Of a DNA stretch of 37,268 nucleotides, positions 7,738 through 15,598 are shown piece by piece. Where the stretch lies: positions 1 through 37,268 of the forward strand of contig JADLBX010000026.1 of the NCBI GenBank assembly GCA_020847435.1, given 5' to 3'. The notes under the pieces are model-generated. The model saw only the letters and a program-made list of their open reading frames with translations, searched no databases and was not told the origin of the DNA. How positions within the stretch are numbered: the first letter of the stretch is position 1; the number at the start of each line of letters is the position of its first letter. Both the position numbers and the translations under genes were made by a program. The DNA is from Anaerolineales bacterium (GTDB lineage Bacteria > Chloroflexota > Anaerolineae > Anaerolineales > Villigracilaceae).

Positions 7738-8874
7738 TCAATACGCCCAATCATGATACAACGCGGGATCGGTGGGAGTTAAACCCGAGGGATCGTGGAC
7801 ATAAACCCAATCGCCTTCATGCGCCCAGTTAAAGAGCCAGTGCGAATCGCCGACGGAAAGGTTAATGCATCCGTGCGATTGAGGATACCCAAAGCGCGTC
7901 CGCCAGTAAGCGCCGTGCAAGGCGCGCGCTTTGTCGAAGTACATTGTCCATGGAACGTTATCGAGATAATAGAAATCGGACGGGTCGCTGTTCCGCATCG
8001 TCTCGATCTCTTTCTTTTGATAGATCTGGAACAGCCCCGGGCGCGTCCAGAACGGTTCGAGTCCGCTGGCGATGACGGTGGCGAAGACAAGTTCGGAATT
8101 GTCGTAAACGGCGAGCGTTTGTTCGGCTAAGTTGACATCAATCCAGCGACCGGTCGTCACGCCATCGGGAGGCGTTGTGGTCGGCGTGACAACGGCAACC
8201 TTGCGCGCTTCCACCCACTGGTTTGGACCGATCAGGTTCCAATCTGCGCCGTCCACGTTGACCGTGTCGTAGACTTGAAAAATATCCGTGAACGGGTTGA
8301 GATATTGTCCTGTTTCGGGTTTGTTGTAACCCGGCGCGCGCAGGATGGGAATATACTCAAACGCCCAGCCGAAAGCATTGACCGGCGCGGTCTTGAACTC
8401 GAGCCCTTGATACGAAGAGATTTCGGATACGCGCGCGCCTTTGCCGGGAATCCAACTTCCGCTTGGAAGCATGTAATAAATGCCGTGACCGGTATCCACG
8501 CGGTCAATGTAAGTAACGTAAACGAAGCCCGGCGCATAGGGCGCGCCGATTTCATTCCCTGCCGGCGAGTCCAGTACCGGCACATAATCCTCCTCAAGGT
8601 GGAAATAACGGTAGGGGAGCTGAGTCAGGCTGGGGTCCGGTTGGCGAAGCGAGAGCGGGCGCGGCGGGAACGTCAGCCCGAGCGCGGACATTTCCGTGAT
8701 GTAAACAGAGGGTCCCAACGGTAAACAGTCGCCCGGCGACGCGCGATAGACATCCGGCGCGCAGACGACTGCGCCGCTATCTTCCTCGGTGGCGGTTTGC
8801 GCAAACGCGGTCGGGCGAAGATCGAAACTGATAACCAGAAGGAGAATGGGCAGGGTTAAGATAATCTTTTTCAT
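7738..8874 (-). CDS. L,D-transpeptidase, YkuD domain
   Basis: A 378-residue exported protein that probably cross-links peptidoglycan or attaches proteins to it. An N-terminal signal peptide ends near residue 25 (AFAQ). The last 130 residues form the YkuD catalytic domain, with a conserved His (HGAYW) and the nucleophile motif SHGCINL with its Cys. The middle region, residues 60-230, contains two repeats reminiscent of small SH3-like wall-binding modules, but I cannot name them firmly. No ribosome binding site precedes the ATG. Instead a TATAAT lies nine bases upstream, which suggests a leaderless message. The start is bordered by the repeat element at 8893-8993. Confidence 0.9.
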   Translation of the reverse strand: MKKIILTLPILLLVISFDLRPTAFAQTATEEDSGAVVCAPDVYRASPGDCLPLGPSVYITEMSALGLTFPPRPLSLRQPDPSLTQLPYRYFHLEEDYVPVLDSPAGNEIGAPYAPGFVYVTYIDRVDTGHGIYYMLPSGSWIPGKGARVSEISSYQGLEFKTAPVNAFGWAFEYIPILRAPGYNKPETGQYLNPFTDIFQVYDTVNVDGADWNLIGPNQWVEARKVAVVTPTTTPPDGVTTGRWIDVNLAEQTLAVYDNSELVFATVIASGLEPFWTRPGLFQIYQKKEIETMRNSDPSDFYYLDNVPWTMYFDKARALHGAYWRTRFGYPQSHGCINLSVGDSHWLFNWAHEGDWVYVHDPSGLTPTDPALYHDWAY

Positions 8875-8883
8875 ATTGGCGGA

Positions 8884-8889
8884 ATTATA
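8884..8889 (-). promoter_or_regulatory. -10 box nine bases before the L,D-transpeptidase start
   Basis: Minus-strand TATAAT ends nine bases before the ATG at 8874, with no Shine-Dalgarno sequence between. No good -35 is visible at 17 bases. The message would start at or next to the start codon. Confidence 0.55.
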
Positions 8890-8892
8890 ATA

Positions 8893-8993
8893 GACCTCTT
8901 GTGAAAGTCATTTTCGCCACTGAGCACGCAGAGAAAAAGAGAATTTCTCAAAGGTCTCTGTGGCTGAGTAAAGGGTCACTTATGCAAGAGGTC
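8893..8993. mobile_element. MITE-like element with GACCTCTTG ends around a nine-base word array
   Basis: GACCTCTTG at 8893-8901 and its reverse complement at 8985-8993 bound 101 bases. The match continues imperfectly inward (TGAAAGT facing CATAAGT). Inside are GCCACTGAG and CACGCAGAG (8916-8933) and an inverted CTCTGTGGC (8956-8964), again nine-base words. There is no open reading frame and no clear target duplication. It lies directly upstream of the L,D-transpeptidase -10 box and may affect that promoter. Confidence 0.5.
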
Positions 8994-9049
8994 AAATGGC
9001 GATATTGTTTGCAATTCTGTCATGTAGCATTGCATTTGAATAGGTTGGC

Positions 9050-9078
9050 TTGACACTTTTTACCCCGTAATCTAAAAT
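9050..9078 (+). promoter_or_regulatory. Sigma-70-type promoter for the roadblock/V4R/regulator operon
   Basis: TTGACA at 9050-9055 and TAAAAT at 9073-9078 with a 17-base spacer. The transcript would begin near 9085, about 48 bases before the TTG start at 9133. Confidence 0.8.
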
Positions 9079-9132
9079 ATCTCCAACATCCAGCCGAACG
9101 ACACGGCTTGAAGCCTTTAGAGGAGGGCTGTT

Positions 9133-9504
9133 TTGTCTAAATCACGTACACAACAAATGGTGGACCGGCTGCGCGAACTGCAAGCCTCATCGCCCGACAT
9201 CGAAGCCTCCGCTGTAGTCAGCGTGGACGGTTTAAGCATCGCGTCTGCGTTGCCTCAAGGAGTTGAGGAAGACCGCGTCTCTGCCATGTCTGCCGCCATG
9301 CTTTCACTCGGCGAGCGCATCGCAACCGAATTGGGACGCGGCTCGCTGGAACAGGTGTACATCAAAGGCGAGAAGGGGTATGTTGTGCTGATGTCCGTCG
9401 GGGAAGAAGCGGTTCTGACCGCCTTGGCGCGTGAACAAGCCAAGTTGGGCTTAATCTTCCTTGATATGCGCCGCGCCACGGAAGACCTTTCGAAATTGAT
9501 CTAA
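9133..9504 (+). CDS. Roadblock/LC7 domain protein
   Basis: A 123-residue single-domain protein of the roadblock/LC7 (MglB-like) family, cytoplasmic, of a type that usually dimerises and regulates small GTPases or signalling partners. The sequence shows the family pattern: a helix, the strand SAVVSVDGLSIAS near 27-40, a Gly-rich turn, then YVVLMSVGEEAVLTALA and the final helix. The start is TTG at 9133, seven bases after a full AGGAGG site. No MglA-like GTPase is found nearby. Instead the gene is followed after 11 bases by a V4R gene and then a response regulator, all from one promoter. This suggests a self-contained signalling unit. Confidence 0.88.
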   Translation: MSKSRTQQMVDRLRELQASSPDIEASAVVSVDGLSIASALPQGVEEDRVSAMSAAMLSLGERIATELGRGSLEQVYIKGEKGYVVLMSVGEEAVLTALAREQAKLGLIFLDMRRATEDLSKLI

Positions 9505-9515
9505 CCGGAGATGCC

Positions 9516-10151
9516 ATGAGTCCCGTTCAAAAGGCTGGTCTGTACTACCCAAATAAATTTGGTCTGATCACCATCAAATCCCTCGAAGAAGTGATGGGCA
9601 AAAATGGCTTGAACGCCATCCTGAACCTCGCAGGTTTGAACAACTACATTGATAACTATCCTGCCGACAACCTCGACAAAGGTTTCGACTTCGGCGAGCT
9701 TTCCGCGATCGGCTCCGCGCTGGAGGATATGTATGGTCCACGCGGTGGACGCGGGCTTGCGTTGCGCGCCGGACGGGCAACCTTTTCGGACGCTTTGAAG
9801 AATTTCGGCGCTTTGGCGGGCGCGGCGGACCTCGCCTTCGTTGTCCTGCCTCTGCAGGCAAAATTAAAGATCGGCATCCCGGCTGTGGCAAAGATCTTCT
9901 CGCAGTTGAGCGACCAACATAGCACTGTCGAAGAAAAAGACACCGAGTTCATTTACACCATCCACAAATGCCCGGTCTGCTGGAGCAGGACGAACGCGGA
10001 TAAACCGGTCTGCTACCTGGCGACCGGCTTATTGCAAGAAGCCTTGAAGTGGGTCTCCGGTGGCAGTGAATTCCGCGTCAACGAATCCAAGTGTGTGGCG
10101 GTTGGGGACGCGGTCTGCGAATTTGTCATTCAAAAAGAACCGATCGCCTGA
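9516..10151 (+). CDS. V4R (4-vinyl reductase-type) domain protein
   Basis: A 211-residue cytoplasmic protein whose C-terminal 70 residues form a V4R domain. It has the Cys pattern KCPVC near 151, VCYLATGLLQEAL, KCVAVGD and VCEFVI. V4R domains are thought to bind small hydrophobic ligands and often zinc, and occur in XylR-type sensors, BchJ-like proteins and archaeal regulators. The N-terminal 140 residues carry a GLxxxxxxAGRA-type helical region seen in the longer V4R sensors. A CGGAG site precedes the ATG. The gene lies 11 bases after the roadblock gene and 11 before the receiver gene. A sensory role feeding the regulator is inferred from this order. Confidence 0.86.
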   Translation: MSPVQKAGLYYPNKFGLITIKSLEEVMGKNGLNAILNLAGLNNYIDNYPADNLDKGFDFGELSAIGSALEDMYGPRGGRGLALRAGRATFSDALKNFGALAGAADLAFVVLPLQAKLKIGIPAVAKIFSQLSDQHSTVEEKDTEFIYTIHKCPVCWSRTNADKPVCYLATGLLQEALKWVSGGSEFRVNESKCVAVGDAVCEFVIQKEPIA

Positions 10152-10162
10152 GCGGGGGCAAC

Positions 10163-11017
10163 GTGGCAGACGCCAAGGCGAAAATTCTCATTGTTGAGGA
10201 CGATCTCGATATCGCTGAAATGTTGAACGCGTATTTTCGCGTTCAGGGCTACGAAGTGTTCACCGTCAACTGGGGCGAGGACGGCGTGCGCGCGGCGCAG
10301 ACGGTTTTTCCCAACCTCGTGATCCTCGATATCCGCCTGCCCGACATTGACGGGTTTGAGGTGGCGCGGCGCATCCGTTCGGACCGGCGGACGCACGAGA
10401 TCCCCATCATTTTCCTCACCGAAAAAAGAGACCGCACCGATCGTTTGCAGGGCTTCGAGGTCGGCGCGGACGATTACATCACCAAGCCGTTCGACGTGCA
10501 GGAACTCCGCTTACGCGTGCGTAACGCATTGAAGCGCGTCAACCAATCTTCCCTCACCAATCCGGTGAGCGGACTGCCCGAAGGCGCGTTGGTGGATGAA
10601 CGACTCTCGGAGGTCGTTCATAAAAGCGGGCACTCCCTTTTGCATATTTCGATTTTGAATTTGCAAGCCTTCCGCGATTCGTATGGCTTTGTGGCGTCCG
10701 ACGATGTCTTGCGCGCCATCAGCATGATGATCCAAAACACTTTGAAAGAGACCGGCTCGCCGGAAGATTTTCTCGGTCATATCGGACCTTCAGATTTTGT
10801 CGCGGCGCTTTCGCCGGAAACGTTGCGCCCCTTTCAAGAGAAGATCAAAGCCCGCCTCGAACAATCGTTGGACTATTTCTATCCCCTCAGCGACCGCGAG
10901 CAGGCGTCGAAAATGGCGGGCAGGCTCGCCATCTTCGTGAATGAAATCCCCTCGGTGTATGGCAGGTTTTCAAGCGTTGACCAGCTCAAGAAGGAATTGC
11001 TGAGCAGAAGCCCGTGA
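10163..11017 (+). CDS. Response regulator with a degenerate GGDEF-like output domain
   Basis: A 284-residue protein starting at GTG 10163, seven bases after GGGGG. A longer frame from 10091 overlaps the V4R gene and is not favoured. Residues 6-120 are a receiver domain: acidic pocket E12-D13-D14, phospho-acceptor D56 in LVILDIRLPD, Thr86, and Lys108 in TKPF. Residues 133-280 align in layout with a diguanylate cyclase domain, but the GGDEF motif reads IGPSDF (207-212), and the metal-binding and product-inhibition motifs are not recognisable. It is probably not a c-di-GMP synthase; it may bind GTP or act as an interaction platform. It is the third gene of the roadblock-V4R operon. Confidence 0.85.
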   Translation: MADAKAKILIVEDDLDIAEMLNAYFRVQGYEVFTVNWGEDGVRAAQTVFPNLVILDIRLPDIDGFEVARRIRSDRRTHEIPIIFLTEKRDRTDRLQGFEVGADDYITKPFDVQELRLRVRNALKRVNQSSLTNPVSGLPEGALVDERLSEVVHKSGHSLLHISILNLQAFRDSYGFVASDDVLRAISMMIQNTLKETGSPEDFLGHIGPSDFVAALSPETLRPFQEKIKARLEQSLDYFYPLSDREQASKMAGRLAIFVNEIPSVYGRFSSVDQLKKELLSRSP

Positions 11018-11022
11018 ACGCG

Positions 11023-11052
11023 TAGCGCAAGAGATTATCTTGCGCTATTTTT
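11023..11052 (+). terminator. Rho-independent terminator after the response regulator
   Basis: TAGCGCAAGA and TCTTGCGCTA form a 10-bp stem with a GATTA loop, followed by five T residues. The right arm also encodes the last residues of rsmA, read from the other strand, so the terminator sits inside the end of the convergent gene. Confidence 0.85.
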
Positions 11053-11883
11053 ATACTGCTGGCACAAACTCTGCCATTCCTCGATGCTCAATGTTTCAGC
11101 CCGGCGGCGTGAGTCGATTTTCGCCCGTTGGAGTAGTTCTGCGGCTTGCGCGGGGGAAATATGCAAGCCGGCCGAAAGCGAATTGCGGAGCGTTTTTCTT
11201 TTTTGACTGAAACCCGCTTTGGTCAACTTGAAAAATACTTCGAGCGCTTCAGGTTCGACCCTGGGGGATGGATAGATTTCCACGCACAACACCGCCGAAT
11301 CGACTTTGGGTTTGGGGAAGAACGCCTCCGCAGGGATGCGCGCCGCGAGGCGCGGCTCGCCGTAGACTTGCACGCTCAACGCAAGCAGGCTCAAATCGCC
11401 GGGCTTGGCGCAGATGCGCTCCGCCACTTCTTTTTGAATCGTCAACACGATGCGGCGCGGTTTGACTTCGCTTTCAAGCAAGTGACGAATAACTTTTGAC
11501 GTGATGTAATACGGGATGTTCGCGACGACGATGTAATCTTGCTCGGCGATCAACTCGCGTGGGGCAAGTTTGAGAATGTCGTCATGCACCACGCGGACGT
11601 TTCCGTGTGGGACGAGAATCGCTTGAAGCGGTTGGAGCAGCCTCCCGTCGAGTTCGACCGCAACGACCTCCCGAGCCGAATCCGCCAAATGGCGCGTCAG
11701 GCTTCCCAGGCCGGGTCCGATTTCCAACACGGCATCCGTTGCCTGGATCTGCGCCGCGGAAACGATCGCCTCGAGCGCGGCGTCGTCCTGCAAAAAATTT
11801 TGCCCGAGCGATTTATCGGCGCGCAAGCCGAAGCGTTTGAGGAGCGCGAGGGCGTCGAGATGCGGAATGTTTTTCACGGGCAA
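11035..11883 (-). CDS. rsmA: 16S rRNA (adenine1518-N6/adenine1519-N6)-dimethyltransferase
   Basis: Dimethylates two adjacent adenines in the 3' hairpin of 16S rRNA during small-subunit assembly (KsgA). The 282-residue protein has every landmark: LGQNFLQDD at the N-terminus, SAM-binding VLEIGPGLGSLT, and the catalytic NIPYYIT motif. A basic C-terminal domain with FSQKRKTLRNSL follows. Two starts are possible: TTG at 11883 (seven bases after GAGG) or GTG at 11877 (giving a four-base GTGA overlap with the LCP stop). I list the TTG. It is the last gene of a three-gene operon with a YabE-like protein and an LCP protein, similar in idea to the yabE-rnmV-ksgA order of Firmicutes. Confidence 0.97.
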   Translation of the reverse strand: MPVKNIPHLDALALLKRFGLRADKSLGQNFLQDDAALEAIVSAAQIQATDAVLEIGPGLGSLTRHLADSAREVVAVELDGRLLQPLQAILVPHGNVRVVHDDILKLAPRELIAEQDYIVVANIPYYITSKVIRHLLESEVKPRRIVLTIQKEVAERICAKPGDLSLLALSVQVYGEPRLAARIPAEAFFPKPKVDSAVLCVEIYPSPRVEPEALEVFFKLTKAGFSQKRKTLRNSLSAGLHISPAQAAELLQRAKIDSRRRAETLSIEEWQSLCQQYKNSAR

Positions 11884-13010
11884 AACGGGACCTCGCCAGT
11901 GGAATTTTCGGGCGCGCCATCTGGCGGCAACCAGGCGCCGGCGTTGAATTGGGCTACGTAGTCGCGCAGGATGTCGAAATCGGCATTGATGATGGAGACC
12001 TCTTTGCCGAAGACTGCGTCGTATTGGCGCGTTACGTTGAACAGGTCTTCGGGGAAATTAACGAAGCGGATACCGCCTGGCTCGATCCTGGTTCCGATGC
12101 ACGCCAGTTGACTGATCTGTTCCGGGCTGAGATCGGTTTGGACGTTATCCTGAAACGATTTGATCAGCGCGGGGATATCCTCGATCACTTCGGGACTGGC
12201 GAGCTGGTCGCGCAGGGCGCACAACACGCGGTTTTGGTTTTCGCCGCGGACAAACCCGCCCTTAATTCGGATGCGCGCCAGCGTCAGGGCGCGGTCGCCC
12301 ATCAAATGCAGGTAGCCCGCGGGGAAGAGGAGGCGCTCGCTCAGATCCTCGGCTGTGCGCCCGTCTACCGGCTTGGGCAGGTACACGTCAATGCCGCCGA
12401 CCGCATCCACAAGGTTGACGAAGGTGCGCATGTTGACCGCCGCGTAATGGTCAATGCGCGCTCCGAAGTTGAGCGCGAGCGTGCGCGCCAGCAAGCCGGG
12501 ACCTTGCGCGGGGTCGGTGGTGTAGCCGAAGCCGGGGTTGCCATACAAATAGGCTTGATTGAGTTTTTCGTGGTCTTGCCCGTTTAGGTTGTCGGCGATC
12601 TCCGGTATTTCCACCCATAGGTCGCGCGGGAACTCAAGCACAGTGACTTGCGCGTTTACAAAGTCCACGCGTGCCAGGCGGATTAAATCTGCCAGCCCAT
12701 ATTTGTAGGCGTCGCCGCGCGAGTCGTTGCCGATGAGCAGGAGGTACATGACCGAATCGGCGCTGCAAGCCGCGCGGAGCGTGGGCGATTTTTCAGCCGG
12801 TGCGGATTGCGCCGGCGCGCCGGTTGCGTCGGTCGTGCGCGGGTCGGGCGTCCATGTGGCGGCGAGTTGAAACGGAGTTGGCGTAGGCAGTTGCAGGGAA
12901 GGTCCGAGCGGCGCCTGCCATTTTGTCGAATACAGCCAAACGATGATGACGGTCAACCCGAGCGCGACGGCGACGAGAAATGCAAAGGCGGCTTTTTGGA
13001 TTCGCGACAT
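11874..13010 (-). CDS. LytR-CpsA-Psr (LCP) family phosphotransferase
   Basis: Probably transfers lipid-linked glycopolymers onto peptidoglycan at the outer face of the membrane. The 378-residue protein has one N-terminal membrane helix (residues 8-28), a Pro/Thr-rich linker, and an LCP domain from about residue 85. Core motifs are LEFPRDLWVEIP (the Arg binds pyrophosphate), RIDHYAAVNMRTFVNLVDAVGGIDV, and ALTLARIRIKGGFVRGENQNR with the second set of Arg residues. Three bases separate it from the upstream 3D-domain gene, and its 3' end overlaps rsmA. The operon suggests a link between wall assembly and growth. Confidence 0.92.
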   Translation of the reverse strand: MSRIQKAAFAFLVAVALGLTVIIVWLYSTKWQAPLGPSLQLPTPTPFQLAATWTPDPRTTDATGAPAQSAPAEKSPTLRAACSADSVMYLLLIGNDSRGDAYKYGLADLIRLARVDFVNAQVTVLEFPRDLWVEIPEIADNLNGQDHEKLNQAYLYGNPGFGYTTDPAQGPGLLARTLALNFGARIDHYAAVNMRTFVNLVDAVGGIDVYLPKPVDGRTAEDLSERLLFPAGYLHLMGDRALTLARIRIKGGFVRGENQNRVLCALRDQLASPEVIEDIPALIKSFQDNVQTDLSPEQISQLACIGTRIEPGGIRFVNFPEDLFNVTRQYDAVFGKEVSIINADFDILRDYVAQFNAGAWLPPDGAPENSTGEVPFCP

Positions 13011-13013
13011 GAT

Positions 13014-14069
13014 TTATTCCAACACGTATAGGATATTTGCCGGAACCGGCGTTATAAAATAGACGGTGACCCACGAACTCCACGCCACGTAATCGGCGTC
13101 GCTGTATGCCACGTCAATCCACGGTTTACCGACGCAGCCGCCGCACACATCTTCCACGGTTGCAAACCCGTAACCGGGAATATACAGCTGTTGCCCGCGC
13201 ATCATGCGGTACCAACTTAAACGCATGCCCGCCACGCCTTTTTGCGCGAGCGCGCCGCTCGCGGTTCGATTGGAACAACCTTCAATCCCCGCGCGGCACG
13301 GCGAGTAGGAGGTGATGTACATTTGCACCGCGCGCCAATACTCGATGCTTACGCCGTCCACCACTGCCGTCTTGATCTCGATCTTCGTGCCGTAGCCCAA
13401 CACGCGGTTCTTCGGCGGACGCACGATGGTTTCGTCTTCGGTGACGCGCATCGTTTCAACCCCGTCTTCATAGCGGACGCGGATGCGCTGAAGCGTCAGT
13501 CCGCTTTCGCCGGGTTGCAAAATTTGAGTCTGATCGAGCGCGATTTCGGCTGACTGGATCAATTCGCTGGTGAAGGGAATCGGCTTTTGCGCGAGCAAAA
13601 CGGATTCGCTGACGCGCACGACTTTGATCTGCCCGTCGGCGGGAAGCGGTTCATTCTCGGACGGGAGGCTGTAATCCAGCCCCATCAGCGGCATCCCCGC
13701 CTCAGCCAGCGCCGCGCCGACCGTCCCTGCGGAGGATTCGATCTGCATCGTTTTTCCATTCACAGTGACGGCGAGGCTGATCCTCGGAGCGGGGAGGTCG
13801 GTTGTTTCTGCCGCGCGGTGAATTTGCAAAGTAATTGGGTAATCCGTAATTGATAATTCGAGTGGAGCAGGGATTCCGTTTAGGAGGAGGCTGTCGTTGG
13901 GGCTGAGCGCGATCCCTGCTTCATCCAGAATCGCCGCAGGGACGCGTGCGTCGGTTTGCAGTGTGATAATTTCTTCACCGTCAATCACGGTGACAGTTCG
14001 TGGCGCGGACGGCTGGCAGGCGAAGAGGAAGAACGCGAACAAGAAAGCCAGCGCGTGTTTTGGTTTCAT
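13014..14069 (-). CDS. YabE-like lipoprotein with DUF348, G5 and 3D domains
   Basis: A 351-residue lipoprotein (lipobox FLFAC) with the layout of Firmicute YabE/resuscitation-factor-like proteins. It has two ubiquitin-like DUF348 repeats at about 25-85 and 95-160, a G5 region near 165-235 (VRYEDGVETMRVTEDETIVR), and a C-terminal 3D domain with NRTASG, YIPGYGFATVEDVCGG and WIDVAYSD. The acidic residues of the 3D motif suggest lytic transglycosylase-type activity on peptidoglycan. A heptad word array at 13831-13858 is read in frame within the first DUF348 repeat (SITDYPITLQ). A TATAAT lies six bases before the ATG and there is no Shine-Dalgarno site, so the message may be leaderless. It heads the operon with the LCP gene and rsmA. 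Confidence 0.85.
   Translation of the reverse strand: MKPKHALAFLFAFFLFACQPSAPRTVTVIDGEEIITLQTDARVPAAILDEAGIALSPNDSLLLNGIPAPLELSITDYPITLQIHRAAETTDLPAPRISLAVTVNGKTMQIESSAGTVGAALAEAGMPLMGLDYSLPSENEPLPADGQIKVVRVSESVLLAQKPIPFTSELIQSAEIALDQTQILQPGESGLTLQRIRVRYEDGVETMRVTEDETIVRPPKNRVLGYGTKIEIKTAVVDGVSIEYWRAVQMYITSYSPCRAGIEGCSNRTASGALAQKGVAGMRLSWYRMMRGQQLYIPGYGFATVEDVCGGCVGKPWIDVAYSDADYVAWSSWVTVYFITPVPANILYVLE
13831..13858. repeat. Seven-base-period word array inside a gene
   Basis: GTAATTG, GGTAATC, CGTAATT and GATAATT follow one another in exact register, all within the YabE-like gene. The words match those at 26668-26695 and in the arrays flanking the dehydrogenase gene. Confidence 0.65.
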
Positions 14070-14075
14070 GCGGCA

Positions 14076-14081
14076 ATTATA
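14076..14081 (-). promoter_or_regulatory. -10 box six bases before the YabE-like gene start
   Basis: Minus-strand TATAAT ends six bases before the ATG at 14069. The spacing predicts that transcription begins at or beside the start codon. No convincing -35 was seen. Confidence 0.55.
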
Positions 14082-14241
14082 AGTTAGGCTCTTGAATATT
14101 GCACCCGCATCCCACAGGGGCAGATTAACCGAACCTTAGCCGGAATAAATTTTTACCGCAACGACTCTCATGCTGTGTAAATCTTTGGCGCGGCGGTTTG
14201 GATTACAATCATTAAACAGAATATGTAGAAAGGAGACTTCA

Positions 14242-14649
14242 ATGAAAAAAAATCTGTTTATTCTGTTGTTGCTGGCAAGCCTGAGCCTGGTCGCTTGCGG
14301 CAAGAAAACCGCTTCCACCGCGATTGACGTTAAGATGATTGACTTCCAATTCCAGCCGAACTCGTTCATCGTTCCCGCCGGGCAAAATATCACCTTTACC
14401 GCCGTCAACAACGGCGCGGTCGAACACGATTTCGTCATTATGAAACTGGGGACCAACGCCGGTCCGAGTTTCGACGACGACGATGTGCCGAATGTGTACT
14501 GGCAGGTAAAACTCACCCCAGGCGAGGATGTGAACGCCAGTTTCACTGCGCCCAGCGAACCGGGTGAATATCAGGTGGTCTGTCGTATGGAAGGACACAT
14601 CGCCTCCGGCATGGTTGGCAAACTGGCTGTCGTTGCGGCTGGAAATTAA
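14242..14649 (+). CDS. Cupredoxin-domain lipoprotein (plastocyanin-like)
   Basis: A 135-residue lipid-anchored protein, probably a small copper electron carrier or copper-binding protein outside the membrane. The lipobox is SLVAC with Cys19. The cupredoxin fold shows FQPNSFIVPAGQNITFTAVN, then candidate type 1 copper ligands His62 (EHDF), Cys114 (VVCRMEGH), His119 and Met124, in the correct H...C-x4-H-x4-M order. The start is the ATG at 14242 after AAAGGAG; an upstream in-frame ATG at 14170 would destroy the signal peptide. A TACAAT at 14204-14209 may be its -10 box. It is divergent from the YabE-like operon. The redox partner is unknown. Confidence 0.9.
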   Translation: MKKNLFILLLLASLSLVACGKKTASTAIDVKMIDFQFQPNSFIVPAGQNITFTAVNNGAVEHDFVIMKLGTNAGPSFDDDDVPNVYWQVKLTPGEDVNASFTAPSEPGEYQVVCRMEGHIASGMVGKLAVVAAGN

Positions 14650-14692
14650 ACCAACGTCAATTCAGGATCAGGATTGTGGGGTAAACTTCGTG

Positions 14693-14768
14693 CACGGATT
14701 TCGCGGACTTCACGGATATTTTTGCGCTCTTATAAGTTCATCGGTGACGCCCGCGTGATCCGTGTCCC
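14693..14768. repeat. Nine-base-period inverted word array
   Basis: Left arm CACGGATTT, CGCGGACTT and CACGGATAT at 14693-14719. Right arm CGGTGACGC, CCGCGTGAT and CCGTGTCCC at 14742-14768, inverted versions of the same word. It fills most of the gap before the methyltransferase gene, which starts 41 bases later. Confidence 0.65.
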
Positions 14769-14809
14769 AACAAATAGATAGAACTCAAACTCAAAAGTCT
14801 GGAGGGAAA

Positions 14810-15598
14810 GTGACCAAGCCATTGATCGCCAGCCTAAGCAACCCCCTCGTCAAGCAGGCGCGGGCATTGCGACAAAAGAAAGCGCGCCGTACAAACGGAA
14901 CCTTCCTCGTGGAGGGGATTCACCACGTCGGCGAGGCGGTGGAATCGGGCTGGGAGATCGAGGCGTTGATCTACGCGCCCGATTTGCTAAAAAGCGACTT
15001 CGCCGCCAACCTCGTTTCCCGCCTCGGCGACAGGGGGCAGCCTGTGTCGCCAGCGGTAATGGATTCTCTTGCCGACAAGGACAACCCGCAAGGCATCCTT
15101 GCGATCGTCCGTCCGCGCGAAACAACAATCTCCAGCCTCCAATCCCCGAAAGCATCCGTCGCCCTCGTTTCCCCCCAAGACCCCGGTAACGTCGGGACGA
15201 TCCTCCGCACCATAGCCGCCGTCGGCGCGGACGCCTTGTTCCTGCTCGACGGCGGCGTGGAACTTTACCACCCCGCCGTTGTCCGTGCGAGCATGGGCGC
15301 GCTCTTTTGGACGCCCGTCGTTCAAACCTCGTTCGCTGAATTCAGCGCCTGGGCGCGGAAAGAAAACTGTCAAGTGATCGGTTCGTCGGCGCGCGGCGAT
15401 GTAGACGCACGGACGCTCGTACCCAAAACCCCATGGGTCTTGTTGTTGGGCAGTGAGCAAAAAGGACTTTCAGCCGAACAACTCAATGCCTGCGACGTGA
15501 CCGTCTCCGTGCCGATGCAGGGGAGGGTGAGTTCCTTGAACCTCGCGGTCGCGGCGGGCGTGCTGCTCTATCAATTAAACTCGCAGGGGCAGGTCTGA
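14810..15598 (+). CDS. SpoU/TrmH family RNA 2'-O-methyltransferase
   Basis: A 262-residue RNA ribose methyltransferase. An N-terminal substrate-binding region (residues 5-90, ending before KDNPQGILAIV) precedes the knotted SPOUT domain. That domain has NVGTILRTIAAVGAD (motif 1, with the catalytic Arg), LLLGSEQKGLS (motif 2) and SLNLAVAAGVLLYQL (motif 3). The start is GTG at 14810, four bases after GGAGGG; the longer frame from 14762 runs through the repeat array and is rejected. The family includes RlmB and TrmH, and the target here is probably 23S rRNA but is not fixed. The last codons and stop lie within a perfect palindrome at 15582-15612. Confidence 0.92.
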   Translation: MTKPLIASLSNPLVKQARALRQKKARRTNGTFLVEGIHHVGEAVESGWEIEALIYAPDLLKSDFAANLVSRLGDRGQPVSPAVMDSLADKDNPQGILAIVRPRETTISSLQSPKASVALVSPQDPGNVGTILRTIAAVGADALFLLDGGVELYHPAVVRASMGALFWTPVVQTSFAEFSAWARKENCQVIGSSARGDVDARTLVPKTPWVLLLGSEQKGLSAEQLNACDVTVSVPMQGRVSSLNLAVAAGVLLYQLNSQGQV

